A DNA stretch of 64,000 bases, taken from assembly GCA_016927475.1 (NCBI GenBank), contig JAFGMO010000095.1, positions 54,188-118,187 of the forward strand, in the 5' to 3' direction. Origin of the DNA: Candidatus Aminicenantota bacterium (GTDB lineage: Bacteria; Acidobacteriota; Aminicenantia; Aminicenantales; Aminicenantaceae). The notes below the pieces were generated by a model. That model searched no databases. It was not told the origin of the DNA and was given only the letters and a program-made list of their open reading frames with translations. This document shows, piece after piece, positions 1 to 8,798 of the stretch. The position numbers were made by a program, and so were the translations under genes. Within the stretch, counting starts at the first letter, position 1; each line of letters starts with the position of its first letter.

Positions 1-1
1 G

Positions 2-940
2 CTCGATTGTCCTAAAGTGACTTCTCTGAAGCTTCCCGTTTTTCTACGGGTAAGCGGAATTCAAGAGTACGTCAAATTTGTATGGGCCTTTGTTTTTGTT
101 TTTTTTCACCCTGTCGACTGTGTGATGGGAATCTTCCTGCGGCCGCATGGAATTTTCGCCCATTTTGTGGGAAAAATTCTTAACAAGCCCGTCATCCAAA
201 TTTTTCCGGGAAATGATGTGGATTTTATCTTACGTTTCAGCAGGATTTTTGTTCCCCTTCTGAGAAAAGCCCGGTTCATCGGAGTTAGGGGACCGAAAGC
301 CCGGGACCGTTTGAATATGCTCGTCCGGGATAAAAAGAAATTTTTCATCCAGCATAACGAATATACGTTGACATCTTTGCCCGTTATCAAGACCGAAGGG
401 AGAAAAAAGTATGACATCATCTGCATCGCTGATTTTTCCAGGGTTAAGAGGATAGATGTTTTTCTTAAAGTTGTCGGTCGCTTGCAAAGGAAATATCCCC
501 GAATCCGTGCGGTGATGCTGGGCGGGGGGTGGCAGAGAGGGTGGTATGTCTTCCTGAGATTTATTCACGAGCTCGGAAGCAGTGTTGTATTCGCCGGAAG
601 GGTTAAAGATGTTTTTTGTTACCTCAAAAAAAGCCGGGTTTTTTTGCTGACTTCCCAGGCGGAAGGGATGCCCATGTCGGTTATTGAAGCCATGTCGGCC
701 GGGATTCCTTGTGTTCTTTCCGATGTCGGAGAGATCGGGGATATTATCAACGATGGTGTAAACGGATTTCTTGTCCAACCGCTGGATGTCGGAGATTTTG
801 TCGAAAAAATCGGTAGACTTTTAGAGAGCGAGGAATTATCCCGGAAAATGGCAAAAAACGCCTTTCACACCCTCGAGGAAAAGTCGGGGGATTATTCCCG
901 GGAAAGCAACATGAAGGTTTGGGAAAATGTCCTCTCCTGA
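2..940 (+). CDS. GT4-type glycosyltransferase, 5'-truncated by window edge
   Basis: This is the C-terminal part of a GT-B fold, family 4-like glycosyltransferase. The frame is open to the left edge, and the first possible start inside the window (GTG at 17) gives only 307 aa, against about 350-400 aa for the family, so the true start lies upstream. The donor-binding signature is visible as EGMPMSVIEAMSAG, with the two glutamates at residues 216 and 224 counted from the GTG, preceded by a Rossmann-like segment with a GGG turn near residue 169. It overlaps the next glycosyltransferase by 14 nt, so the two are cotranscribed. Its role is inferred to be sugar transfer onto a lipid-linked glycan at the cytoplasmic membrane. 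The sugar specificity cannot be read from the sequence. Confidence 0.85.
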   Translation, partial: LDCPKVTSLKLPVFLRVSGIQEYVKFVWAFVFVFFHPVDCVMGIFLRPHGIFAHFVGKILNKPVIQIFPGNDVDFILRFSRIFVPLLRKARFIGVRGPKARDRLNMLVRDKKKFFIQHNEYTLTSLPVIKTEGRKKYDIICIADFSRVKRIDVFLKVVGRLQRKYPRIRAVMLGGGWQRGWYVFLRFIHELGSSVVFAGRVKDVFCYLKKSRVFLLTSQAEGMPMSVIEAMSAGIPCVLSDVGEIGDIINDGVNGFLVQPLDVGDFVEKIGRLLESEELSRKMAKNAFHTLEEKSGDYSRESNMKVWENVLS

Positions 941-2096
941 GGCCAAAAAAAACGAAAAAAGAATTATTTTTCCGACCTTCGCCCATTTTCCTTCGTCGGC
1001 GGCCCATGGTGTCAGCATTATGAAAATGTGTGAATCCCTGTCTGAGGCGGGTTTGGATGTTACCCTCATCGGGGACCTGAGAAAAAAACCTGGTGAAATT
1101 TTCGATGATTATGGGATAAAAACTTCCTTTTCCATGGCGGGAATCCGGTCCTCCGGTCTTCGTGTATTGGGCCGGCTGGAGGTCTGGCGCCGTACGAGTA
1201 GAATGATCAAAAAGGGGACTTTTGACGGAATATATGTCCGGGATTTTTTCAACGGGTATACCGCTTCCCGCCTACAGCATCCTTATATTTTCGAACTGCA
1301 TGAGATTCCTCGCGATTCCTTCCGGAGTTATCTTTTGAAAAAAATCGTTTGGAGTAAAAGTCTGCAGCTTCTGGTTTTTATCTCTGAAGAAATGCGCCGC
1401 TTGTGGCATGAAGAGCATAAAAATGTCCCAGCGTCTTTCAACTGGATAGTTGCCCATGACGGGGTGGATGTGGAGGATTTCAGGAATGTTCCCAAGCAAG
1501 CTGAAGCCAGAGAAAATCTGGGGATTCCTCCCGGTATTTTTACAGCCGGATATACGGGAAGTCTGTTTCCGGGAAGAGGGGGGGACCTTTTACTTGACCT
1601 GGCAGACGGTTTGAGACATATACTTTTTTTTGTCGTCGGGGGAGAAGGGACGTTTCTGGAATCTTTTAAGAAAAAAGCATCTTCTTTGAGGATCTCCAAC
1701 CTTATAGTGACCGGTTTTGTACCTCACAAAAAAATACCGATTTATCTGTCCGCTTTTGATGTCCTGCTCATGCCTTATCAAAAGGAAGTCCTCCACCGCC
1801 AGAAATACCATGATACGTCCATCTACATGTCGCCCCTCAAAATGTTTGAATACATGGCTTCCGGACGCCCGTTAGTTGCTTCCCGTCTTCCTGTGCTGGA
1901 AGAGGTGTTGAGCCACGGAGACAATGCCCTTTTGGTGGAGCCAAGCAACAGGGAAGAGTGGCGATCCGCCCTTCTGAAACTTGAACGGCATAAAAACCTG
2001 TCCCGTGCTTTGGGAAAAAAAGCTGCCGAAGACATCCTCGCCTACAGTTGGAAGAGACGTGCCGAGCGTATTCTTAAGGCGGCGGGATGGAATTGA
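927..2096 (+). CDS. GT4-type glycosyltransferase
   Basis: A 389-aa GT-B glycosyltransferase. The N-terminal half carries the acceptor-side pattern seen in family 4 (a glycine-rich strand followed by AAHGVSIMKM). The C-terminal half has the donor-binding motif MSPLKMFEYMASGRP near residues 301-315, with the Lys and Glu expected to contact the nucleotide sugar. The ATG at 927 overlaps the end of the upstream glycosyltransferase, and the flippase gene begins 7 nt downstream. The gene therefore sits inside the polysaccharide operon, and its product should add one sugar to the growing lipid-linked repeat unit. Family assignment is firm; donor and acceptor are unknown. Confidence 0.88.
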   Translation: MSSPEAKKNEKRIIFPTFAHFPSSAAHGVSIMKMCESLSEAGLDVTLIGDLRKKPGEIFDDYGIKTSFSMAGIRSSGLRVLGRLEVWRRTSRMIKKGTFDGIYVRDFFNGYTASRLQHPYIFELHEIPRDSFRSYLLKKIVWSKSLQLLVFISEEMRRLWHEEHKNVPASFNWIVAHDGVDVEDFRNVPKQAEARENLGIPPGIFTAGYTGSLFPGRGGDLLLDLADGLRHILFFVVGGEGTFLESFKKKASSLRISNLIVTGFVPHKKIPIYLSAFDVLLMPYQKEVLHRQKYHDTSIYMSPLKMFEYMASGRPLVASRLPVLEEVLSHGDNALLVEPSNREEWRSALLKLERHKNLSRALGKKAAEDILAYSWKRRAERILKAAGWN

Positions 2097-2102
2097 ACTA
2101 AA

Positions 2103-3368
2103 TTGTTAAAAAGAATTAAAGGTCTGGAATCTCCATTCGTGAGGGGCTTCAAAAACGCTTCTTTTTTGAGTGCGGGAACCCTTCTATCCCAAGTCATTGG
2201 ATTTGTCGGATTCTTGTTTATTGTCCGGCTTTTCGGTCCCGAAAGATACGGAGTTTATGCTACTGTCCTGGCTTTTGTTATGTTTTTTCATCTCTTTGCC
2301 TTCAACGGTTTGGCGAAAATTATCGTCCGTGAAGGAAGCAAGGACCTCGATTTCTTTCCCCGGGTTCTCGAAAAGACTTTCGGACTGCGGATGGCTTTCG
2401 TTCTTCTGGCCTTGGTTTTATGCATCGGTGTCTCATTTTTCACGAAATATCCTCAGGGAACCAAAGTCCTGATCATTATTTTCAGCACGGAAATTATTTA
2501 TTTTGGATTGGATTCTTTCTTGGGCTCCATATATCAAACCCTGGAAAAAATGCAGTACATGGCATATTTTTCCTTGCTGATGAGGTTCTTGGTGGCCGCG
2601 CTTTCCATTGTTTTTCTTTATCTTGGCGCCGGCGTCGCGGTCATCTTGGCCGTCAACCTGCTGTCGAAATTCCTGGTGCTTTCCTTGAATTATTTCTGGT
2701 CCCGGACTTTGATTCGCTTTCGGTTTCAGCCGCGGGTTATCCTGGACTCCGCTATTCTCAAGGCGACTGTTGTTTTTTCCCTGATGGGATTTGTCAATAC
2801 GCTTGCCGTCAAGATCGATGTCTTAATGGTGACTTTCCTGTCGGGAGCCCGTGATGTGGGTTTGTACAGTGCGGCCCATGAGTTGGGACGGGAAGGCCTG
2901 ATTTTTCGAAATATCATGGCTGTCGCCTTTTTTCCGGTCGCCGTAAAATTTTTCAAAGCAAACAAGCTGAAAATAAAAACCCTTTTCCTCTATGCGTTTG
3001 GCTTGTTTATTCTTGTCCTGGCAGGTTCTTTGGTGGTCTCCTTTTTTTCCATAGACCTGGTGACCCTTTTTTTTAAAAAAGAATATGTTATTTCCGGAAA
3101 AATTTTACGGGTCTTAATTTTTTACCTGCCTTTCACCTTTTTTTCCTTACCTCTTACAACCAGTCTTCAGGCCACACACAACGAAAATATTCTGCTGGCC
3201 GTCTATTGTCTGACGGCCGTGACCAACATTCCGCTAAACCTGGTTTTGTATTACCGGTTCGGCTTGATGGGGATCGCCTACTCGACGCTGGCCGTGTTTT
3301 TTTTAGAAAGTCTATTGATCTCAATATTGACGGTTTGGAAAATGAAAAAGCAAGGACACCTTGTTTAA
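2103..3368 (+). CDS. Wzx-like polysaccharide flippase (MOP superfamily)
   Basis: A 421-aa polytopic membrane protein with about 12 hydrophobic segments and the N-terminal pattern of MOP/MATE-type polysaccharide exporters (a helix containing SAGTLLSQVIGFVGF, then RLFGPERYGVYA near residues 42-53). Family members translocate undecaprenyl-linked oligosaccharides from the inner to the outer face of the cytoplasmic membrane. The start is a TTG 7 nt after the preceding gene; I see no better ATG nearby. The neighbours are glycosyltransferases and ligase-like proteins, which fits a Wzx role. About 195 bp without a gene follow, containing only A/T-rich sequence. Confidence 0.85.
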   Translation: MLKRIKGLESPFVRGFKNASFLSAGTLLSQVIGFVGFLFIVRLFGPERYGVYATVLAFVMFFHLFAFNGLAKIIVREGSKDLDFFPRVLEKTFGLRMAFVLLALVLCIGVSFFTKYPQGTKVLIIIFSTEIIYFGLDSFLGSIYQTLEKMQYMAYFSLLMRFLVAALSIVFLYLGAGVAVILAVNLLSKFLVLSLNYFWSRTLIRFRFQPRVILDSAILKATVVFSLMGFVNTLAVKIDVLMVTFLSGARDVGLYSAAHELGREGLIFRNIMAVAFFPVAVKFFKANKLKIKTLFLYAFGLFILVLAGSLVVSFFSIDLVTLFFKKEYVISGKILRVLIFYLPFTFFSLPLTTSLQATHNENILLAVYCLTAVTNIPLNLVLYYRFGLMGIAYSTLAVFFLESLLISILTVWKMKKQGHLV

Positions 3369-3564
3369 AAAAAACATTTGGGTGTTCTGTTTGTATTCAG
3401 TCTTTTTTCTGCGGTCTCGACCTTTGAATAATATTGGATAAATGATTTAATGATGCAAAAGAGTGCGGTAAAATACAGGTTTTAATAGCAGGTGTTTATG
3501 AATTTTACTCAAAAAAGAAGAAGCTATTTTGATAGACGGTCATTATTAAAATAGTTCAGGTGAA

Positions 3565-4305
3565 ATGGGCATGAAAGAAAAAACCGAAAAAATGCTTCTT
3601 TTACCTGTGCTTCTTGTTGTCCTTTTCAACGGGGCCTTTATTCTGTACAAACTCAATGACAGTGTTCTTTTTCTGAAAAAGATAGCCGGTATCCTGGGCA
3701 ATTATATCCTGGGTGTTCATTTTTACCTGTTTCTGACCGCGGTCTTGGTTGTGGTCCTTTACGCATTATTGAAAAAGCAGGGATGGCGAAAGGGTTTGAG
3801 GAATTCTATTTTCATCTTTTTTCTTTTTATATGTGCGGTCAACTGGGCCTGGTTCGAGGAATGCAACAAAGCTCCTTATCCGAAGATAGAACACTATCTT
3901 TTACGAAAAAAAACAGGGAGTATAAATGAGGCACTCGCCCTCTCCCCGGCCCATAATGCTTTGGTCATTCGCGAATACAAAAAGTTTAATAACATTTTAA
4001 AAGGGAAAAAAATCATTTTGCCCCTTATCCCTATAATAAAGAACGATTATTTTTTTCTTGCCTACGTACACCCTCAAAATATAGTGAGGCGGGACTACGA
4101 TCCCGCCATATCGGATGAGGAATACCGTAAGTTCTTTTTCTACTGGAAAGAGATGTTCATCGCTGATGCGAGAGTGAAAGGCTGTAACAGATATAGGGTT
4201 GTAGACAGGCATAACAATGCCCAGGAATGGATTCTTCTTTCCTTTGAGGAAACTATCCTTTTTGTTCCGGTTCCACTTTATAGGACCAACGTGGAAGAAA
4301 AATGA
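3565..4305 (+). CDS. Membrane protein of unknown function in polysaccharide locus
   Basis: A 246-aa protein that I do not recognise as a named family. The first ~95 residues contain three hydrophobic segments (roughly residues 10-28, 40-66 and 78-95). The remainder is a soluble, lysine- and tyrosine-rich domain with a mixed alpha/beta pattern. The start could be the ATG at 3565 or the one two codons later. The stop overlaps the next start in an ATGA arrangement, so the two are translationally coupled. The soluble tail resembles the extracytoplasmic domains found on some GT-C enzymes or assembly factors, but that is only an impression. Confidence 0.6.
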   Translation: MGMKEKTEKMLLLPVLLVVLFNGAFILYKLNDSVLFLKKIAGILGNYILGVHFYLFLTAVLVVVLYALLKKQGWRKGLRNSIFIFFLFICAVNWAWFEECNKAPYPKIEHYLLRKKTGSINEALALSPAHNALVIREYKKFNNILKGKKIILPLIPIIKNDYFFLAYVHPQNIVRRDYDPAISDEEYRKFFFYWKEMFIADARVKGCNRYRVVDRHNNAQEWILLSFEETILFVPVPLYRTNVEEK

Positions 4306-5771
4306 TTGCTCAATTTATCTATCTTATAACCGTTTTTTTACTGGGTGTCTCTTTTCTGAAACGGTTCGGTAAAAACCTGGGAATTTTGCATCATTTTCTT
4401 CTTTCCTTTCCGACAGGTCTTGTTGTCTGGTGCTTGACGGTTTTGGTCCTTTTTATCATGGGTTTAAGCGATCAGCGCTGGCTTGTTTTTTTAGTCCAGG
4501 CGGTTGTTTTTATAGGATGTCTGCTGCCGTTTCGCTGGCAGAAAAAAGGATGGAAGCTTCATATTTTTGCCATTTTTCTGGCCATTTTTACCGTCATAGC
4601 CCTTTTTTTTCTGAATCTAAATTTATCCTTTCTTTCTAATGATTCCTGGACACAAGTCTCCAACGGAAAAATTATTACTTCTCCATACTTGCTGCCGGAC
4701 AATATAGTAGCTTCAAGCGGCATCCTCACTTATATTCTTCATTCGGCTCCTCCCATCTTTGGTTTTGATTATCTGTATTCGATATTCCCTTTAATGGCCT
4801 TTTTTGCGCTTCTCCTTCTTGCCGTCAATGTATATGCTCCTGAGGGCACATCCGGACTATTTACCGGTGGGCCTTTTCTTTTAGCTATCCTGGCCGTCAT
4901 TTTCACATCCGGGTCGTTTTTTTTCTTTTTTAACACCTTTTTTGTCCATTCCGGTATGCCTGCGGGTGTGGCAATTTTTATTGCTGTTTTTGGTTTATGG
5001 AAGCGTTTGTCAACAGGGGACACCGCATGGAATGCTGTGGCGGTTCCGTCTCTTGTTTTTTTTACACTGGTGAGAATCGAAGCTCCTCTTTTCACCATAT
5101 TTTATCTGGTTATTCTCTTTTCTCTTGAGGAGGTCGGATTTAAGGAGAAAGCTTTTTATTTTGGTGCTGTTTTCCTGTTTTTGGGAATGTGGTCTTTTTA
5201 TCTTTTTGTATCACTTCAAGATTACTGGCTAACCGTAAACAAATACTATATGACATCGGAGCGGGTCCTGATGGTTATGGGGGCGTATGTTCTGCTTTTT
5301 GTTCTTCTGTTTTTGACGCGCTGGCGGTTGTTCAACCGCCTGGAAAAATATTTACCTTTTGCCTTGGTATATTTTTTGACCGCCGGCTGGACCTATGTCC
5401 TTTTTACCCACGGTCTGAAGGTCAAGGGGGACGGTCTCATTTTGCAAAGATATTCTAATTTGATTTTGAATGTCGTCCGGGAGGGGGGATGGGGTCTTCT
5501 CTGGATCGCTCTTATCCCGCTTTTTATCGCGGCATTTTTTCTGAAAAAAATCCCGGGTGAAAGCCCTGTCGTGATGTTCATTGTATCTTTTTTTCTGTTC
5601 TTCCAACCGCTTCATTTGTTCCGGGGCGGGTGGCGGCAAGGTTGGGGGGACAGCGGAAACAGGATGCTCCATCATATCCTACCGGTCCTTATTTTTTATG
5701 TCTTTCTCAAATTCCGTTATTCCTTATTTTCAGAAAAAACTCTTCTAGGAGAGAGGGGAGACCGGCCGTGA
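4302..5771 (+). CDS. Polytopic membrane protein, candidate GT-C glycosyltransferase core
   Basis: A 489-aa protein with about 12-13 predicted transmembrane helices and short loops. After the third helix there is an extracytoplasmic loop containing LSNDSWTQVSNGK (about residues 110-122), placed where GT-C enzymes carry an acidic catalytic residue in the first large loop. It is overlapped by the upstream gene (ATGA) and overlaps the next gene (GTGA). The next gene encodes a single-helix protein with a soluble domain, so the pair could form a split GT-C enzyme. Wzy-type polymerase is the main alternative. The functional call is inference from topology and context. Confidence 0.55.
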   Translation: MIAQFIYLITVFLLGVSFLKRFGKNLGILHHFLLSFPTGLVVWCLTVLVLFIMGLSDQRWLVFLVQAVVFIGCLLPFRWQKKGWKLHIFAIFLAIFTVIALFFLNLNLSFLSNDSWTQVSNGKIITSPYLLPDNIVASSGILTYILHSAPPIFGFDYLYSIFPLMAFFALLLLAVNVYAPEGTSGLFTGGPFLLAILAVIFTSGSFFFFFNTFFVHSGMPAGVAIFIAVFGLWKRLSTGDTAWNAVAVPSLVFFTLVRIEAPLFTIFYLVILFSLEEVGFKEKAFYFGAVFLFLGMWSFYLFVSLQDYWLTVNKYYMTSERVLMVMGAYVLLFVLLFLTRWRLFNRLEKYLPFALVYFLTAGWTYVLFTHGLKVKGDGLILQRYSNLILNVVREGGWGLLWIALIPLFIAAFFLKKIPGESPVVMFIVSFFLFFQPLHLFRGGWRQGWGDSGNRMLHHILPVLIFYVFLKFRYSLFSEKTLLGERGDRP

Positions 5772-6349
5772 AAATCCGTGGGACCGGTGTTTTTATCGGT
5801 TTTTTGTGTCTTTTTTTTCTTTTTTTCATTTCGGCCCGAGAAGAAAGAATATATTCCTCCTGGCGAAATGCCAATGAGGTGATTTTTAACAGATATTTTG
5901 GCGTCAAAAGGTATCTTCGAAGAAATTCACCGCTGAATTCCAAAGTTTTGACGGATATGACGGAGCTCCGGAAGATAGAAAATCCCTTCGGTTACTCATT
6001 TTGGGGTAAGCTAAGGAAAAAATGTTACAAGCTCCGACAAAATGCGCTTATCCGTTATGGACATTGGCTGGAATACGACGACGGATTATTGCGCCTCGAG
6101 CGTTTGAACCGAAAAAGAAACTACTTTCCCATTCCGGCTGAGGATTTTAAGGAGGGGGAAGTTTTCCTTCATCGTCCCGGACGGCTGAAGGAAGCCATGG
6201 AAAAAAATGATATTCGGTATTTTATGTGCTATTTTACAGGATGGTGGCAGACAAAAAAGCATTTTGAAGAGGGAGGTTTAAAGCTTATTTATAATGATGA
6301 GCACTTCATGATCTTTGAACTTCCCGATGAAACAAATCAGAAAAATTAA
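5768..6349 (+). CDS. Single-pass membrane protein, possible soluble domain of split GT-C enzyme
   Basis: The start is chosen as GTG at 5768, which overlaps the TGA of the upstream gene as GTGA and is preceded by a purine-rich GAGAGGGGAG at about 5750-5759. The frame extends further upstream, but that portion lies inside the preceding gene. The product is 193 aa. A hydrophobic helix at residues 7-22 is followed by a soluble domain ending with the pattern NDIRYFMCYF...LKLIYNDEHFMIFEL. Such a Rossmann-like tail ending in a short beta strand is common at the C-terminus of GT-C glycosyltransferases. No catalytic motif is seen. About 75 nt of non-coding sequence follow. Confidence 0.55.
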   Translation: MKIRGTGVFIGFLCLFFLFFISAREERIYSSWRNANEVIFNRYFGVKRYLRRNSPLNSKVLTDMTELRKIENPFGYSFWGKLRKKCYKLRQNALIRYGHWLEYDDGLLRLERLNRKRNYFPIPAEDFKEGEVFLHRPGRLKEAMEKNDIRYFMCYFTGWWQTKKHFEEGGLKLIYNDEHFMIFELPDETNQKN

Positions 6350-6426
6350 TATGGGTAACTTTATGGCATGGAAAGGCGGCATGCTTTATTCTTGAAAAAA
6401 GTCCTGCCGTATAAAAGGATGACAAA

Positions 6427-7791
6427 ATGCGGATAAGGATAAAATCGACCTATGAATCTCTAATCAGAGGGGATCGGAAGGTTCTTTTATGTATTTTGAT
6501 CTTTTTTTTCATCATTCGTTTGGGAGTCGTGATTTGGGGAGGACAGAAAGATTTTGAAGGGGCCGACTCCAAAAGCTATAACAATTTTGCCTTAGCTATC
6601 ACAAAAAATTTTGACTGGCTCAAGAACCCGCATTTTGCCGGGAGTTACCGGGCGCCTTTTTATCCCTTCTTGATTGCCGCCGTCTATTTGATATTCGGCA
6701 TTCAAAACTCCCTGGCCGTTTATGTTGTCCAGGCCTTATTGAGCACGCTGACCTGCCTTTTTGTCTACCGTCTGGCCAGGAGAACGCTGGGGGAAAAAGT
6801 TGCGGTGTTTTCTTTGATATGGGCGGGATTCTATATATTTTATATTCATTATTCGCGTATGCTTTTACGCGAAACCCTTATTTTTTTCCTGGTAATCGTG
6901 CTTTTTGACACCCTTTATGTCTATTTCACACAAAAAGAAAAGAGAAAATGTCGTTTTTGGATCGCCTGTCTCATTTATACGGCTCTCTACCTGACGGATC
7001 CCAGATATCTTTTTTTTCTTCCTTTTTTTGGTTTTCTTTTTTTATTTTATTTTCCTTTCCGGCGGGGAGTGGTCCGGTATGCAGGATTTATCCTTGTCTC
7101 CCTAGCCCTGCTGGTTCCCTGGCAGGTACGGAATTTTATCACTTATGACGGTTTTGTCCTCATCAACACACGGACCCTTGATTTGAGCCCCAAAAAGGGA
7201 ACTCTAAAAGCGGAGGGATGGATAGCCCGGAAAATTCTTTTTCTGGGCCCTATTACCGAATGCGGCCCGGACCGTGAAAATCGTCCTGAAAACAGGCGTT
7301 ATCCCTCAGAAGAAGAGAGGGTTCTGATCAAGGCAGGTTTTAATCCCAAAAACCGGCTTGAAGCCGAAGTCAAAGCCATTCGCAAAAACGTTTACCCGGC
7401 CACGACCTTCCTGGGACGTAAATGGTATAATTTTAAGGAGTTCTGGCGTCCGTTGCGTTTCAAAGGAGATTACCGGCCATGTCCCGACTGCCGTTTTGTT
7501 GCCTGGAATTTTTGGCACAACCTGATTTTTATCGTTTGGTACGGGATTCTCCTGCCTTTCATGATTGTTGCCGTTGTCAAACTGATAAGGGTTAAGAACA
7601 GAAATGTCTGGTTCCTTCTTTTTCCCTTGATAGTTCAGAACCTGTTGCATGTTCTCCAGTGGGCGTGGACACGTTACAGGAATCCCGTCGATTGTTTCAT
7701 TATTATTTTAGCCGGTTTTGGAGTCGTTTATACGGTGGAAAAAACGGCCGGCTGGATGAAAGCGAAAAAGTCCGGTTCTACTTTTTCATAA
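6427..7791 (+). CDS. PMT/ArnT-like GT-C glycosyltransferase
   Basis: A 454-aa integral membrane protein with about 10 helices and the PMT_2-like signature. The first extracytoplasmic loop contains FEGADSKSYNNFA (about residues 42-54), with the acidic residue expected for catalysis, followed by SYRAPFYPFLIAAVYLIFG. Such enzymes take sugar from a polyprenyl-phosphate donor and act on the periplasmic face. The final ~60 residues hold the last membrane helices and a basic tail. The next gene starts 1 nt after the stop. It could modify the polysaccharide or a lipid. Family confidence is good; the substrate is unknown. Confidence 0.75.
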   Translation: MRIRIKSTYESLIRGDRKVLLCILIFFFIIRLGVVIWGGQKDFEGADSKSYNNFALAITKNFDWLKNPHFAGSYRAPFYPFLIAAVYLIFGIQNSLAVYVVQALLSTLTCLFVYRLARRTLGEKVAVFSLIWAGFYIFYIHYSRMLLRETLIFFLVIVLFDTLYVYFTQKEKRKCRFWIACLIYTALYLTDPRYLFFLPFFGFLFLFYFPFRRGVVRYAGFILVSLALLVPWQVRNFITYDGFVLINTRTLDLSPKKGTLKAEGWIARKILFLGPITECGPDRENRPENRRYPSEEERVLIKAGFNPKNRLEAEVKAIRKNVYPATTFLGRKWYNFKEFWRPLRFKGDYRPCPDCRFVAWNFWHNLIFIVWYGILLPFMIVAVVKLIRVKNRNVWFLLFPLIVQNLLHVLQWAWTRYRNPVDCFIIILAGFGVVYTVEKTAGWMKAKKSGSTFS

Positions 7792-7792
7792 C

Positions 7793-8785
7793 ATGAAAAT
7801 TAAAGAAAGACGCATTTTGTTTGCCACTCTATCCTTTCACACGTTTATACAGAAAGACTTGACCTTTCTTCGCCGATACTACCCCGTGCTTGTCAGGCAT
7901 TATCGAAACCCCTGGGATGCAATAAAGATACTGGAGGGAGTTGCTCGTTCCCGAATATCCTTTTCCTGGTTTGCCGATATCCACACTTTTTTCACGGTTC
8001 TTTTTTCAAAGATTTTCCGGAGGCCTTCGGTTGTTATTGTGGCAGGTTATGATGCGGCAAAGGTTCCGGAGATTTCCTACGGTTTGGCTCTTTCTCCTGT
8101 GCTTTTCCATTTGGTTCGCTTTGTGATGAAAGAGGCCGACCGGGTCCTGACGGTCGATGAATCCTTGAAAAAAGATATCATCAAAAATTACAGGGTAAAG
8201 GGGAATAATATCAGCACGCTTCCTTTCGGGTTTGATCACGGTGTCTGGAATTGTACAGGGAAAAAAGAGGATGTCGTGCTGACGGTGGCCGGAATCTCTC
8301 ATGAGGTGGTGAAAAGAAAAGGCCTTGAAACGTTTGTCCAAGCGGCCGCTTTGATGCCCCGGGTTTCTTTCATCTTGGCCGGTCCGCATCTGGATGATGC
8401 CGCAGCGCTTCTCAAAAAAAAGGCTCCATCGAACGTCCACATCCCCGGCCCGGTTCCCCATGAAGAACTTCCCCGGCTTTATTCACGGGCGAAGGTCTAC
8501 TGCCAGCTTTCCCGGTATGAAGGCCTGCCCAACGCTCTCTGTGAAGCCATGCTTTGTGAATGTGTTCCTGTGGGCACCCGGTACTGTGGGATTCCGACGG
8601 CCATCGGAGATACGGGTTTTTATGTGCCCTATGGAGATGTTCAGGCTACGGCTGAGGCGGTCGGGAAAGCGCTTAAAAGCCAAAAAGGCCCGGAGGCGCG
8701 GGAACGGATCATAAAAAATTTTCCTCACGAAAGGAGGGAAAAGGAACTTCTTTCTCTTTTGGAAGGATTTTTGAAACAAAAATAG
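7793..8785 (+). CDS. GT4-type glycosyltransferase
   Basis: A 330-aa GT-B enzyme, at the short end for family 4. The C-terminal donor site is SRYEGLPNALCEAML, with the two glutamates at residues 243 and 251, and is preceded by the conserved FILAGP strand near residue 193. The N-terminal domain contains a VIVAGYDAAK segment (residues 81-90). The ATG lies immediately after the preceding stop and 13 nt separate it from the next gene. It is expected to be a cytoplasmic, membrane-associated sugar transferase in repeat-unit assembly. Confidence 0.87.
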   Translation: MKIKERRILFATLSFHTFIQKDLTFLRRYYPVLVRHYRNPWDAIKILEGVARSRISFSWFADIHTFFTVLFSKIFRRPSVVIVAGYDAAKVPEISYGLALSPVLFHLVRFVMKEADRVLTVDESLKKDIIKNYRVKGNNISTLPFGFDHGVWNCTGKKEDVVLTVAGISHEVVKRKGLETFVQAAALMPRVSFILAGPHLDDAAALLKKKAPSNVHIPGPVPHEELPRLYSRAKVYCQLSRYEGLPNALCEAMLCECVPVGTRYCGIPTAIGDTGFYVPYGDVQATAEAVGKALKSQKGPEARERIIKNFPHERREKELLSLLEGFLKQK

Positions 8786-8798
8786 AGAGTAAAAAAAA

